Below, piece by piece: positions 1 to 9,136 of a stretch of DNA of 64,000 nt (positions within the stretch are counted from its first letter, which is position 1; each line of letters opens with the position of its first letter). The notes beneath the pieces were generated by a model. It saw nothing but the letters and a program-made list of their open reading frames with translations, searched no databases and had not been told where the DNA came from. Position numbers and translations under genes: made by a program. Origin of the DNA: Actinomadura spongiicola (GTDB taxonomy: Bacteria > Actinomycetota > Actinomycetes > Streptosporangiales > Streptosporangiaceae); the NCBI RefSeq assembly GCF_003432485.1, contig NZ_QVNQ01000004.1:310001-374000 (forward strand), given 5' to 3'.

Positions 1-978
1 GTCGCCGCGTCGATGCGCCTGGCAGGGCTCCGCACCATTGGACTGTTCACGCTGCTGGTGGCGCTCTGGCTGCTGAACGAGACGGGACGGCGGATCTTCA
101 CCGCGCGGATGGAGTTCTGGCGGCTGGCCGTCAACGACACCTGCTACCTCGTCGTGACGCTGGCGACGCTCGGCGCCGTGCTGGGCCTCGGCTCGGCCGC
201 CACGGTGGAGCTGCTGCTCGCGGCGATGTGCGCGGGGTGCGTGGCGTCGATCGTCCTCTCCCGGCTCTGCCTGCCGCGCCGGGAGTACAGGCTCGCGCCG
301 CTGCGCGGCACGGCCCTGCGGGAGGTCACCGAGTTCGCGGTGTGGCGTTCGGTGCAGGCGGGCCTGCGGCCGGGTTCGCTGCTGCTGGCCCGGGTCCTGA
401 TCGCCGCGTTCGCGTCCACGGCCGTCCTCGCCGGGATCGAGGCCGCGCGGCTGCTGCTGGCGCCCGCGCTGACGGTCGTCAACGGCGTCGGCGGGTTCCT
501 GCTGCCGAAGTTCGCGGAGGCCGAGCGCGCCGGACGGCCCATGCGCGCCCGCCGGGCGGTTCGGGTGTGCGCGCCGATGGCGCTGGTCGCGCTGCTGATG
601 AGCGTGGCCGGAATCCTGCTGGTCGACTGGCTCGGTCCCGTGGTGACGGGTGGTGAGTTCCGGATCGACCGGGTCGCGGTGGTCGGCTGGGGCGTCTACG
701 CGGTGTGCTTCGCGTGCACGCTGCCGTTCGCCAGCCTGGCGACCGCGCGGAAGCTGTCGCGGTCGGTGTTCCTCGTCCGGGGGGTGGAGAGCGCGGGCGG
801 CCTGGTCGTCCTGCTCGCACTGATGATCATCGACCCGGGTCATGCCGCCCTGGCCCCGTACTGCCTCGGCGCGGGCGGCCTGGTCTCGGCGGTGCTGCTG
901 TGGCGGATGCTGCGCAGGGACGACCCGCCGCGGCGGACCCCCGAGGTTCCGGTGTCAGCGGACGAGCTCGTCGGATGA
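1..978 (+). CDS. Polysaccharide flippase-like multi-spanning membrane protein (5' end cut by window)
   Basis: The reading frame is open to base 1, so the true start probably lies upstream; the first in-window ATG is at 13. The 320-odd residues form about nine or ten hydrophobic segments joined by short Arg-rich loops, the pattern of Wzx/MATE-like polysaccharide exporters, which flip lipid-linked sugars across the membrane. No catalytic motif is visible and the assignment rests on membrane topology only. Its last 24 bases overlap the 3' end of the convergent TauE/SafE gene, so the two genes may share their termination zone. It could equally be another multi-spanning transporter. Confidence 0.55.
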   Translation, partial: VAASMRLAGLRTIGLFTLLVALWLLNETGRRIFTARMEFWRLAVNDTCYLVVTLATLGAVLGLGSAATVELLLAAMCAGCVASIVLSRLCLPRREYRLAPLRGTALREVTEFAVWRSVQAGLRPGSLLLARVLIAAFASTAVLAGIEAARLLLAPALTVVNGVGGFLLPKFAEAERAGRPMRARRAVRVCAPMALVALLMSVAGILLVDWLGPVVTGGEFRIDRVAVVGWGVYAVCFACTLPFASLATARKLSRSVFLVRGVESAGGLVVLLALMIIDPGHAALAPYCLGAGGLVSAVLLWRMLRRDDPPRRTPEVPVSADELVG

Positions 979-1914
979 CACCGGCACCCGTTCCAAGGAC
1001 GGCCCGGAGTTGCGGTCGACGTGGCGCAGGTAGAGCGCCACGGCGGCGGTCACGGGGGCGAGGACGGCCAGCGTCCAGGCCATGGGGACGGCGCTGAGCC
1101 CGAACATCTTCAGGGACGAGGCGACCAGCACCACGACCAGGAAGGGCCTGATCAGGCCGCCGGGCGCCCGGGAGGAGATCTTCGAGCCGAGGTAGACGCC
1201 GGGGATGGACCCGACGAGCAGCGCGGCGGTGACCTCCATGCGGAAGTCCCCGAACAGGAGGTGGCCGATGGCGGCCGCGAACACCAGCGGAACGGCCTGG
1301 AGCAGGTCGGTGCCGACGAGCTGGCCCGGCTTCAGCGCCGGGTAGAGGGCCAGCAGCGCGACGATGATGAGGGAGCCCGAGCCGACCGAGGTGATGCCGA
1401 CGACGAGACCGCCGACCAGCCCGACCAGGACGGTCGGCAGGGGCCGGATCTTGACCCTGGGCGCGGCTTCGCCGTCCTCGCCGGGCTCCCCGCCCGACGC
1501 GGCGGCGCGGGCCAGGCGGGCCCGGCGGGCGAGGTGACCGCGCAGCACGAGACCCGCGGCCGCGATCATCAGGGCGACGCCCATCGCCTTGCTGATGAGT
1601 TCCTCGACGGAGCCGCCGTGGCCGAGGGCCCGTGCCAGCAGCACACCGGAGAAGGCGGCGGGCACCGAGCCCACGCAGAGCCAGCCGACGAGCCGCATGT
1701 CGATCGTGCCCTGCCGGTAGTGGACGGCGCTGCCGACGGGCTTCATCACGGCGGCGGCCACCAGGTCACTGGACACGGCGGCGAGCGGGCTGACGTTGAA
1801 GAACGTCACGAGCATCGGTGTCATCAGGGCACCGCCGCCCATGCCGGTCAGCCCGACGATGATGGCGACCAGGAACGAGCCCAGCGCCATCGTCCAATCG
1901 AAGTCCATCGGCAT
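955..1914 (-). CDS. TauE/SafE family sulfite exporter-like membrane protein
   Basis: A 319-residue polytopic membrane protein. Near the N-terminus lies the family signature GLTGMGGGALMTP, and a second copy-like element (VGITSVGSGSLI) follows in the C-terminal half, giving the two-repeat architecture of TauE/SafE (DUF81). The family moves sulfite, sulfoacetate or other organosulfur anions across the membrane. Its position downstream of an APS kinase fusion on the same strand fits a role in sulfur handling, but the substrate is inferred. The annotated ATG is followed two codons later by another ATG (1908) that is better spaced from the upstream GGTAGG, so either may be used. Confidence 0.85.
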   Translation of the reverse strand: MPMDFDWTMALGSFLVAIIVGLTGMGGGALMTPMLVTFFNVSPLAAVSSDLVAAAVMKPVGSAVHYRQGTIDMRLVGWLCVGSVPAAFSGVLLARALGHGGSVEELISKAMGVALMIAAAGLVLRGHLARRARLARAAASGGEPGEDGEAAPRVKIRPLPTVLVGLVGGLVVGITSVGSGSLIIVALLALYPALKPGQLVGTDLLQAVPLVFAAAIGHLLFGDFRMEVTAALLVGSIPGVYLGSKISSRAPGGLIRPFLVVVLVASSLKMFGLSAVPMAWTLAVLAPVTAAVALYLRHVDRNSGPSLERVPVSSDELVR

Positions 1915-1916
1915 GA

Positions 1917-1933
1917 CCTACCTGCTATGTAGG
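1917..1933. promoter_or_regulatory. Inverted repeat CCTAC-N7-GTAGG before tauE-like gene
   Basis: Five-base arms at 1917-1921 and 1929-1933 sit just before the start codon of the exporter gene. The adjoining AGGAAAAAT (1931-1939) recurs upstream of the APS kinase gene (3648-3656). Position and shared sequence suggest an operator or promoter element for a sulfur regulon; no known regulator consensus was recognised. Confidence 0.3.
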
Positions 1934-2045
1934 AAAAATTCCCGTATCACCCTAAGGGATGCTCTCAGCTGTGATAACCGGGGTGTCGGCACCGAATCCT
2001 CCAGGCAAGGCAGCCAAGGCGCGCGGGCCAGGGAAGGGCGGGGCG

Positions 2046-3587
2046 TCAGGCGGGGCGGACCCAGCCGCCGTCCACCAGCAGGTCGAGGACCTTGTCGACC
2101 GCCTCCCGCGGGCTCATCCGCGAGGTGTCGAGCGTCAGGTCGGCGTCGTCCGGCTTCTCGTAGGGGTCGGAGATGCCGGTGAACTCGGGGATCACACCCG
2201 CGCGGGCCTTGGCGTACAGGCCCTTGCGGTCGCGCCGCTCGCACTCCTCCAGCGGCGTCGACACGTGCACGAGGATGAAGTCGCCGACGGCGGACACCAT
2301 CCGCCGGACCTCCGCGCGGGTCGCCGCGTACGGCGCGATCGGCGCGCAGATGGCGGTGCCGCCGTGCCGGGTGATCTCGGCGGCGACGAACCCGATGCGC
2401 CGGATGTTGAGGTCACGGTCGGCGCGCGAGAACGTCAGACCCGACGACAGCATCCGCCGGACGACGTCGCCGTCCAGCAGCGTGACCGTCCGGCCGCCGC
2501 GCTCGATCAGCGCGTCCGCGAGGCCGCGGGCGACCGTGGACTTCCCGGAGCCCGACAGGCCGGTGAAGAACACGGTGATGCCGCGGGAGAGCTTCGGCGG
2601 CCGGGCCAGCGCCAGTTCACGGGCGACGGCGGGCGGGGTGAACCAGTCGGGGATCGGCTCGCCGGCGTCCAGCAGCTCGTCCAGCCGCTCCCGGGTCAGT
2701 TCCGCCTGGACGTGGTCGGGCTCGATGCGCGCCACCGGCCGCCACACCTCGACGTCGGCGTCGTAGGCCCACGGCTCCGGCACGACGGTCGGGACGGCGG
2801 TGCCCTCCACGTCCTGGTCGGCGAGGAGGTGCGTGGCGCCGTACGCGGCGGCGACGTGCGCCTGGAGCTGGACGTCTCGTTCAGGGTCCGCCTGCTCGGC
2901 GCCGCGGACGGGCAGCGGGACGGGAACGATCTGGGCGCCGTCCGGCAGTTCCCGGCGGACGCCCAGCAGGGCCCGGACCAGCGACTCGTCATGCTCGCCG
3001 CCGAGCAGCGGCAGCACGAGGACGGTGGCGCCGAGCCGCTCGGAGACCTGCCTGATCTGGCCGAGCTGCTTGCGGTGCAGGGGTTCGCGGGTCGCCACCA
3101 CGAGCTTGTTCACGGGGGGTGTGGGGGGCCGTCCCCCCTCGGGAGGCTGCGCCAGTTTGCCAGCGGGGGGTTCCTGGGGGATCGAGAGTTCGTCGGGGCG
3201 GCGGCGCAGGCCGTGGAACGGTCCGTGGGCGGGGGCGCGGAGGGCCTCCAGCGGTCCGGCGAGTCGCCAGCCGTGGCTCGTCGGGTCCTGCCACGCCTCC
3301 GTGACCCGCAGCACCGCGAGCGGCACGCCCTCCGGGTCCTGGAGGACGAGTCGTTCGTGATCGGTCAGCTCCTTCGGCACCGACAGGGTGACCGGGACCG
3401 GCCAGGGGGTGCCGTCCGCGAGCCGTCCACCGGCGATCACCATGGCGGTGTCGAACGAGCCGAGGAATCCGGTCAGCGGCCGGTACACGCCCGCCAGGAT
3501 CAGCTCCAGGTCGGCGAGCTCCACCGGGCCGGGGGTCCAGGCGGGCAGGTCGCGCAGCGTGTCGGGAAGGCCGGCTTCGGCGGTCAC
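2046..3587 (-). CDS. cysC: Adenylyl-sulfate kinase with degenerate N-terminal ATP-sulfurylase-like region
   Basis: The C-terminal part is an APS kinase, which phosphorylates adenylyl sulfate to PAPS: P-loop GLSGSGKST near residue 342, LDGDVVRR, the FSRADRDLNIRR segment and GISDPYEKP. The N-terminal 300 residues resemble ATP sulfurylase (PLTGFLGSFD element), but the nucleotide motif usually written RNPxHxxH reads REPLHRKQ near residue 165, so that domain is probably not catalytic. The GTG at 3587 is preferred because GGAG lies 6 nt upstream, although the frame stays open to 3686. It lies between a methyltransferase gene and the TauE/SafE gene on the same strand. Confidence 0.85.
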   Translation of the reverse strand: MTAEAGLPDTLRDLPAWTPGPVELADLELILAGVYRPLTGFLGSFDTAMVIAGGRLADGTPWPVPVTLSVPKELTDHERLVLQDPEGVPLAVLRVTEAWQDPTSHGWRLAGPLEALRAPAHGPFHGLRRRPDELSIPQEPPAGKLAQPPEGGRPPTPPVNKLVVATREPLHRKQLGQIRQVSERLGATVLVLPLLGGEHDESLVRALLGVRRELPDGAQIVPVPLPVRGAEQADPERDVQLQAHVAAAYGATHLLADQDVEGTAVPTVVPEPWAYDADVEVWRPVARIEPDHVQAELTRERLDELLDAGEPIPDWFTPPAVARELALARPPKLSRGITVFFTGLSGSGKSTVARGLADALIERGGRTVTLLDGDVVRRMLSSGLTFSRADRDLNIRRIGFVAAEITRHGGTAICAPIAPYAATRAEVRRMVSAVGDFILVHVSTPLEECERRDRKGLYAKARAGVIPEFTGISDPYEKPDDADLTLDTSRMSPREAVDKVLDLLVDGGWVRPA

Positions 3588-3640
3588 CGCGATCTCCGAT
3601 CTTGCCCGGCGGTACGCCGGGCTGAACCGTGTGCATGGAG

Positions 3641-3653
3641 TTTCCGCAGGAAA
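3641..3653. promoter_or_regulatory. Small palindrome TTTCC-GCA-GGAAA upstream of cysC-like gene
   Basis: Five-base arms around a three-base centre, 54 bases before the chosen cysC start, continuing into AGGAAAAAT (3648-3656) as also found before the TauE/SafE gene. It is a candidate operator or promoter component and lies in the 114-bp gap after the methyltransferase gene. Confidence 0.3.
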
Positions 3654-3701
3654 AATACTGCGCCGGCCGGACTCCCGCACCACCACCCCGCCAGGTCGGT
3701 C

Positions 3702-4571
3702 TCAGATGACCCGGGCGAACCGGTTCTCCGGTTTACGGATCACGAACGTGACGTCGCTGTGGTCCGCGGGCAGGCGGCCCCGGCTGACCGCCGACACCAG
3801 CCGGCACACCAGCGCGACCAGGCCGGTACCGGCGCCGAGGGCGTCGATGGCCTGCCGCGAGGTGTACTCCTCTGAGATCACGAGCCCGCGCATCACGCAG
3901 TACCACTGCATGCCCGCCCGGGACGCCACCCGGTCGTAGATCGCCGGGGGCGGGCCGGTGCGGACCACCGGCCGCGGCGCCGGCTGCGCCCGCTCCGCCG
4001 CGCCCGTCCCCATGCCGTTCCCCTCGCCCGCCGCCGCGCCGGGCTCGCTGCCGGGCTGGTGCGGAACGCGGGCGTGCGCGCCGCGCGGGCCGCGTCCCGG
4101 GCGCGTGCGGCGTCGGCGGCGGCGGCCGGAGGCGTGCATCCAGCGCGGGAGCGTCCGGTCCAGGAAACCGAACGCGGTGCTGCGGTCGCGCAGATGGATC
4201 AGCAGCAGCCCGCCGGGCTTGAGCGCGGCGACGAACCGGTCGAGGACGAGTTCGGCGTGCGGCACCCGCTCGATCAGGTAGGAGGCGTGCACGACGTCGA
4301 AGGCGCGCGGCGGCAGCGGGACGGTCCGCAGGTCGCCCAGATGCCAGGTGTCGAGGTCGGGTCGCTCGCAGGTGTAGGCGCGCAGCTCCGGAGACTCCAT
4401 GTCGACGCCCGTGACGTGGTGCTCGCGGTCGCCCAGGTCCAGGCCCGTACCCCAGCCGCAGCCCGCTTCCAGGATGTGGATCCGCTGCAGGGGCTTCTCT
4501 AGGGCGTACTGGCGGGCGCGTTCTGAGAAGAGATCGCCGTCGTTGACCGGCGGCGTACGCAGATCGGTCAC
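3702..4571 (-). CDS. Class I SAM-dependent methyltransferase (type 11) with low-complexity insertion
   Basis: The SAM-binding motif I reads ILEAGCGWGTGLDLG, followed by VTGVDMES (the acidic residue that binds ribose) and FDVVHASYLIERVPH and LKPGGLLLIHL, typical of methyltransf_11 proteins. The substrate is unknown. An Arg/Gly/Pro-rich stretch of roughly 60 residues separates this fold from a conserved-looking C-terminal region. The start is GTG at 4571. The gene is divergent from mfd across 266 bp and precedes the APS kinase gene on the same strand. Confidence 0.75.
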   Translation of the reverse strand: MTDLRTPPVNDGDLFSERARQYALEKPLQRIHILEAGCGWGTGLDLGDREHHVTGVDMESPELRAYTCERPDLDTWHLGDLRTVPLPPRAFDVVHASYLIERVPHAELVLDRFVAALKPGGLLLIHLRDRSTAFGFLDRTLPRWMHASGRRRRRRTRPGRGPRGAHARVPHQPGSEPGAAAGEGNGMGTGAAERAQPAPRPVVRTGPPPAIYDRVASRAGMQWYCVMRGLVISEEYTSRQAIDALGAGTGLVALVCRLVSAVSRGRLPADHSDVTFVIRKPENRFARVI

Positions 4572-4732
4572 AGTATCGCAGCGTAACCGTCCGACTGCGG
4601 TCCGTCCGCTATTTGCCTATTCTTGGCCTCCGCCGTGTCGCGTTGCGTCGCCGCCGGGGCCGCCGCGGCCCCGTCCGGCCCCCGCGCGCCTCCGGTGCGG
4701 GCGCGGGACGACGGAACGAGAGTCGGTCGTGG

Positions 4733-4750
4733 CGCGTACCCTGGTACGCG
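4733..4750. promoter_or_regulatory. 8-bp-arm palindrome upstream of mfd
   Basis: CGCGTACC and GGTACGCG face each other across a two-base centre. The site lies in the divergent gap between the methyltransferase gene and mfd, 88 bases before the mfd start, and contains TACCCT, which could act as a -10 box. A repressor site or a leader hairpin are both possible. Confidence 0.35.
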
Positions 4751-4837
4751 ATACCGGGATCCAGGTGGGTTTCCGGGTTTCCGGGCTGCCCTGCTCCCGG
4801 TTCTATGAGGCTCCCTCGGTTTGATGAGCGGACGAAG

Positions 4838-7800
4838 ATGACGCTTTCTGGACTTGTTGATCTGGCGTGCTCCGGCCCCGGGCTGGAACGCGCCCTCGAA
4901 GCGGCGCGAGCGGACCGCCAGATCGTCGCCCCCGCCTCGGTGTGGCCGGTCCTCGCCGCGGCGTTGAGCCGCCGTGTCGGCGGTGCCGGGGGCGGGGCCG
5001 TCCTCGCGGTGACCGCGACCGGTCGTGAGGCCGAGGACCTGACCGCCGCCCTGACGAGCCTGCTGGACCCGGGCCGTGTCGCGCACTTCCCCGCGTGGGA
5101 GACGCTGCCGCACGAGAAGCTGTCGCCGCGTTCCGACACGGTCGGGCAGCGCATCGCCGTGCTGCGCCGCCTCGTCCACCCCGACGCCGCCCTGCCGGAC
5201 GGCGCGGCGAACGGCGCGGCGAACGGCGCGGTGGGCAGGGGCGGCGCGCTGGACGTGGTGGTGACGCCGATCCGCGCGGTGCTCCAGCCGATCGTGTCGG
5301 GTCTCGCCGATCTGGAGCCGTTGCGGCTGACCTCCGGCGAGGACGCCGACATGGACGACGCCGTCCGCAGGTTGGTGGACGCCGGGTACCACCGTGTCGA
5401 CCTGGTCGAGAAGCGCGGCGAGATCGCGGTGCGCGGCGGGATCCTCGACGTGTTCCCGCCGACGGAGGAGCATCCGCTCCGGGTGGAGTTCTGGGGCGAC
5501 ACCGTCGAGGAGATCCGCTACTTCAAGGCCGCCGACCAGCGTTCCCTCGACGTCGCGCCGGCCGGGCTGTGGGCGCCGCCCTGCCGCGAGCTGCCGCTGA
5601 CGCAGCGGGTACGGGAGCGCGCGAGGCTGCTGGCCGAGGAGCATCCGGCGCTTGAGGAGATCCTCGGCCGGATCGCCGACGGGGACACCGTGGAGGGCAT
5701 GGAGGCGTTCTCGCCCGTCCTCGCCGAGAGCATGGAGCTGCTGACGGACCTGCTCCCGGACGGTTCGGTGCTGCTGGTGTGCGAGCCGGAGCGGATCCGC
5801 ACCCGGGCGGAGGAACTGGTCCGGACGAGCCAGGAGTTCCTGGAGGCGAGCTGGGTCAACGCCGCCGCCGGTGGAGAGGCGCCGATCGACCTCGGCGCCG
5901 CCGCGTTCCGGTCGCTGGAGGAGGTCCGCGAGCACAGTGCCGAGCTGGGGCTGCCCCGCTGGAGCGTGACAGCGCTGAACCCCCTGGAGGCGGGCGAGGC
6001 GGGCGAGGCGGGTCCGGTCGAGACGGCCGAGGTGGTCGGTCTCGGGGTGCGGCCCGCGGAGGCGTACCGGGGCGACACCATGCGGGTCGTCGGCGACCTC
6101 AAGGGCTGGGCCGACGACGGCTGGCGCGTGGTGATGGTCACCGCCGGGCACGGGCCCGCGGAACGGCTCGTCCAGCTGGTGGGGGAGGAGGGGGTCGGCG
6201 CCCGGCTCGCCGACCTCGCCGAGCCGCCCGAGCCGGGGCTGGTCACCGTCTCGACGGGCCTGCTGGAGAAGGGGTTCGTCTGGGAGCCGCTGAAGTTGGC
6301 GGTGCTGACCGAGACCGACCTGTCCGGGCAGAAGTCGTCCACGAAGGACGCGCGGCGGATGCCGTCGCGGCGCCGCGGCGGCATCGACCCGTTGCAGCTC
6401 AAGCCCGGCGACTACGTGGTGCACGAGCAGCACGGCGTCGGACGGTACGTGGAGATGGTCAGCCGGACGGTGCAGGGCGCCACCCGCGAGTACCTGACCC
6501 TGGAGTACGCCAGGGGCGACCGGCTGTTCGTCCCGACCGACCAGCTGGAGGAACTGACCCGCTACGTCGGCGGCGAGGCGCCGAGCCTGCACCGGCTCGG
6601 CGGCGCCGACTGGCAGAAGGCCAAGTCCCGGGCCCGCAAGGCCGTCCGGCAGATCGCCGGGGAGCTGATCCGGCTGTACTCGGCGCGGATGGCGAGCCCC
6701 GGCCACCCGTTCGGCCCCGACACCCCGTGGCAGCGGGAGTTGGAGGACGCGTTCCCCTACGTGGAGACGCCCGACCAGCTCGCCGCGATCGACGAGGTGA
6801 AGGCCGACATGGAACGGCCCGTCCCGATGGACCGGCTGATCTGCGGCGACGTCGGCTACGGCAAGACGGAGATCGCGGTGCGGGCGGCGTTCAAGGCCGT
6901 CCAGGACGGCAGGCAGGTCGCGGTGCTCGTGCCGACGACGCTGCTGGTGCAGCAGCACATGTCGACGTTCACCGAGCGGTTCGCGGCGTTCCCGGTGGTG
7001 GTGAAGCCGATCAGCCGGTTCCAGTCCGACAGGGAGATCAACGAGACGCTGCGCGGCATGGCCGAAGGCACCGTCGACGTGGTCGTCGGCACGCACCGGA
7101 TCCTGTCGTCGCAGACGAGGTTCAAGAACCTCGGGCTGGTCGTCATCGACGAGGAGCAGCGGTTCGGAGTCGAGCACAAGGAGGAGCTGAAGCGGCTCCG
7201 GACGCAGGTGGACGTGCTCGCCATGTCCGCGACGCCGATCCCGCGGACGTTGGAGATGGGCCTGACCGGCATCCGGGAGATGTCGACGATCCTGACGCCG
7301 CCGGAGGAACGCCATCCCGTCCTGACGTTCGTCGGCCCGTACGAGGAGAAGCAGATCGCGGCGGCGATCCGGCGCGAGCTGCTGCGCGAGGGTCAGGTGT
7401 TCTTCGTCCACAACCGGGTCCGGTCGATCAACAAGGTGGCGGCGACCCTGGCGAAGCTCGTCCCGGAGGCGCGGATCGGCATCGCGCACGGGCAGATGAA
7501 CGAGCACGAGCTCGAACGCGTCATGGTCGACTTCTGGGAGAAGAACTACGACGTCCTGGTCGCGACGACGATCGTGGAGTCGGGGCTGGACGTCCCGAAC
7601 GCGAACACGCTCATCGTGGACCGCGCCGACATGTACGGGTTGTCGCAGCTGCACCAGCTCCGCGGCCGTGTCGGACGCGGCCGGGAACGCGCCTACGCCT
7701 ACTTCCTCTACCAGCCTGAGCAGACGCTGACCGAGACCGCGCACGAGCGGCTCTCGACCCTCGCGCAGCACACCGAGGTCGGCGCGGGAATGTACGTCGC

Positions 7801-8428
7801 GATGAAGGACCTGGAGATCCGCGGCGCGGGCAACATCCTCGGCGCCGAACAGTCCGGGCATGTCGCGGGCGTCGGATTCGACCTGTACGTCCGGATGGTC
7901 GGGGAGGCGGTCCGGGATCTGAAGGAGGGCGGCCGGGAGCCGGAGGCCGTCGAGACGAAGGTCGAACTGCCGGTCGACGCGCACCTGCCGCACGAGTACG
8001 TGCCGGGCGAACGGCTCCGGCTGGACGCCTACCGCCGCATCGCCGCGATCACGTCCGAGGACGAGATCGGCGCCGTCCACGACGAGCTGAAGGACCGGTT
8101 CGGGCCGCTGCCCGTTCCGGTGCTGAACCTCCTCGACGTGGCGCGGTTCCGGGCGAAGGCGCGCCGGGCCGGGCTCAGCGACATCACCGTCCAGGGCAAC
8201 TTCATCAAGTTCACGCCGGTGCGCCTGCCCGACTCGAAGCAGGTCAGGCTGCAACGGCTGTACCCGAAGAGCATCCTGAAGCCGGCGACCGACACGCTGC
8301 TCGTCCCGGCGCCGAAGACCGAGGCGATCGGCGGCCGTCCGCTGCGCGACCAGGAGCTGCTGCGCTGGGCGACGGACCTCGTCGAGGCGCTGTTCCCGGC
8401 GGCGGCACCCGCCCCCGCCAGCCGGTAG
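4838..8428 (+). CDS. mfd: Transcription-repair coupling factor Mfd
   Basis: About 1,196 residues, the normal size. Mfd releases RNA polymerase stalled at DNA lesions and recruits UvrA. Visible in order: an N-terminal UvrB-like region, the RNA polymerase-interacting (CarD-like) domain near residue 522 (LKPGDYVVHEQHGVGRY), Walker A GDVGYGKTE near 670, DEEQRFGV near 770, SATPIPRTLEMGL, motif VI QLRGRVGRG, and a C-terminal TRCF domain. ATG 4838 is preferred; an in-frame ATG at 4805 is an alternative. It begins a rightward series with a SurA-like lipoprotein gene and mazG, as in the mycobacterial mfd-mazG region. Confidence 0.97.
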   Translation: MTLSGLVDLACSGPGLERALEAARADRQIVAPASVWPVLAAALSRRVGGAGGGAVLAVTATGREAEDLTAALTSLLDPGRVAHFPAWETLPHEKLSPRSDTVGQRIAVLRRLVHPDAALPDGAANGAANGAVGRGGALDVVVTPIRAVLQPIVSGLADLEPLRLTSGEDADMDDAVRRLVDAGYHRVDLVEKRGEIAVRGGILDVFPPTEEHPLRVEFWGDTVEEIRYFKAADQRSLDVAPAGLWAPPCRELPLTQRVRERARLLAEEHPALEEILGRIADGDTVEGMEAFSPVLAESMELLTDLLPDGSVLLVCEPERIRTRAEELVRTSQEFLEASWVNAAAGGEAPIDLGAAAFRSLEEVREHSAELGLPRWSVTALNPLEAGEAGEAGPVETAEVVGLGVRPAEAYRGDTMRVVGDLKGWADDGWRVVMVTAGHGPAERLVQLVGEEGVGARLADLAEPPEPGLVTVSTGLLEKGFVWEPLKLAVLTETDLSGQKSSTKDARRMPSRRRGGIDPLQLKPGDYVVHEQHGVGRYVEMVSRTVQGATREYLTLEYARGDRLFVPTDQLEELTRYVGGEAPSLHRLGGADWQKAKSRARKAVRQIAGELIRLYSARMASPGHPFGPDTPWQRELEDAFPYVETPDQLAAIDEVKADMERPVPMDRLICGDVGYGKTEIAVRAAFKAVQDGRQVAVLVPTTLLVQQHMSTFTERFAAFPVVVKPISRFQSDREINETLRGMAEGTVDVVVGTHRILSSQTRFKNLGLVVIDEEQRFGVEHKEELKRLRTQVDVLAMSATPIPRTLEMGLTGIREMSTILTPPEERHPVLTFVGPYEEKQIAAAIRRELLREGQVFFVHNRVRSINKVAATLAKLVPEARIGIAHGQMNEHELERVMVDFWEKNYDVLVATTIVESGLDVPNANTLIVDRADMYGLSQLHQLRGRVGRGRERAYAYFLYQPEQTLTETAHERLSTLAQHTEVGAGMYVAMKDLEIRGAGNILGAEQSGHVAGVGFDLYVRMVGEAVRDLKEGGREPEAVETKVELPVDAHLPHEYVPGERLRLDAYRRIAAITSEDEIGAVHDELKDRFGPLPVPVLNLLDVARFRAKARRAGLSDITVQGNFIKFTPVRLPDSKQVRLQRLYPKSILKPATDTLLVPAPKTEAIGGRPLRDQELLRWATDLVEALFPAAAPAPASR

Positions 8429-8471
8429 TCTGGCGCGAAATTCCAGTTGATCACGATGAGACGAGGATTCC

Positions 8472-9131
8472 GTGCCCGGTAAGTCCGTGCCCGGCAAGTC
8501 GGCGAAAATCGTGGCGGCCGCCCTGGTCGCCACGGTCGCGCTGACCGGTTGCGGGAGCTCCCCCAAGGTCGGAGCCGCCGCGCTCGTGGACGACGACCGC
8601 ATCACCGTCACCACGCTCAGCCAGACCGTCCGCGACTGGCGCGAGCAGTTCCGCGCGGACCCGGTGGCCAACCAGCTGCGCGCCAACCCCGGCGATCCGG
8701 CGCCGCAGCTCGCCGGCGAGTCCGACTCCGACCTGCGGGGCGCGCTCACCCTGCTGATCAACTTCCGGGTCGCGGAGGAGGCGGCCGAGCGGGCCGGGGT
8801 GAAGGTCACCGGAACACAGGTCGACCAGGCGGTCGCCCTGCTCGACCGGGACGCCAACCGGATCATGGGCCGTCCGCCGACGGTGCGGGGCGGCGCCGAG
8901 TCGATCACGCTCGCCAGCGGGCTGCCCCGCCGGCACACCCGTGACCTGGCCCGGCTCGTCGCCACGCAGATGGCGGTGCGGCAGGCGGGGATGCGGTGGG
9001 CGCAGCTGTTCCGCGGGACCGCGGGCGCCATGGACATCGAGGTCAACCCCCGGTACGGGGGCTACGACCCGCGCGAGGTCGGGGTCGGGCCCGTCCGGTA
9101 CCGGCTGTCCAGCCCCGATTCGGGTATCTGA
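8472..9131 (+). CDS. SurA N-terminal domain-like lipoprotein
   Basis: A 219-residue exported lipoprotein. The signal region ends in the lipobox LTGC near residue 27, followed by a mature domain (GAAALVDDDRITVTTLSQTV) resembling the N-terminal chaperone part of SurA/PrsA-type folding factors. No PPIase domain is visible. It probably assists folding or assembly of exported proteins at the outer face of the membrane. The GTG start has GACGAGGA upstream. It starts 43 bp after mfd and ends 5 bp before mazG, so an operon is likely. Confidence 0.7.
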   Translation: MPGKSVPGKSAKIVAAALVATVALTGCGSSPKVGAAALVDDDRITVTTLSQTVRDWREQFRADPVANQLRANPGDPAPQLAGESDSDLRGALTLLINFRVAEEAAERAGVKVTGTQVDQAVALLDRDANRIMGRPPTVRGGAESITLASGLPRRHTRDLARLVATQMAVRQAGMRWAQLFRGTAGAMDIEVNPRYGGYDPREVGVGPVRYRLSSPDSGI

Positions 9132-9136
9132 GGCGC

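Noticed and set aside
4568..9046. A very long reading frame opposite mfd
   Set aside because: It is antisense to a well-conserved gene and has the Arg/Ala/Pro-rich composition of GC-driven shadow frames.
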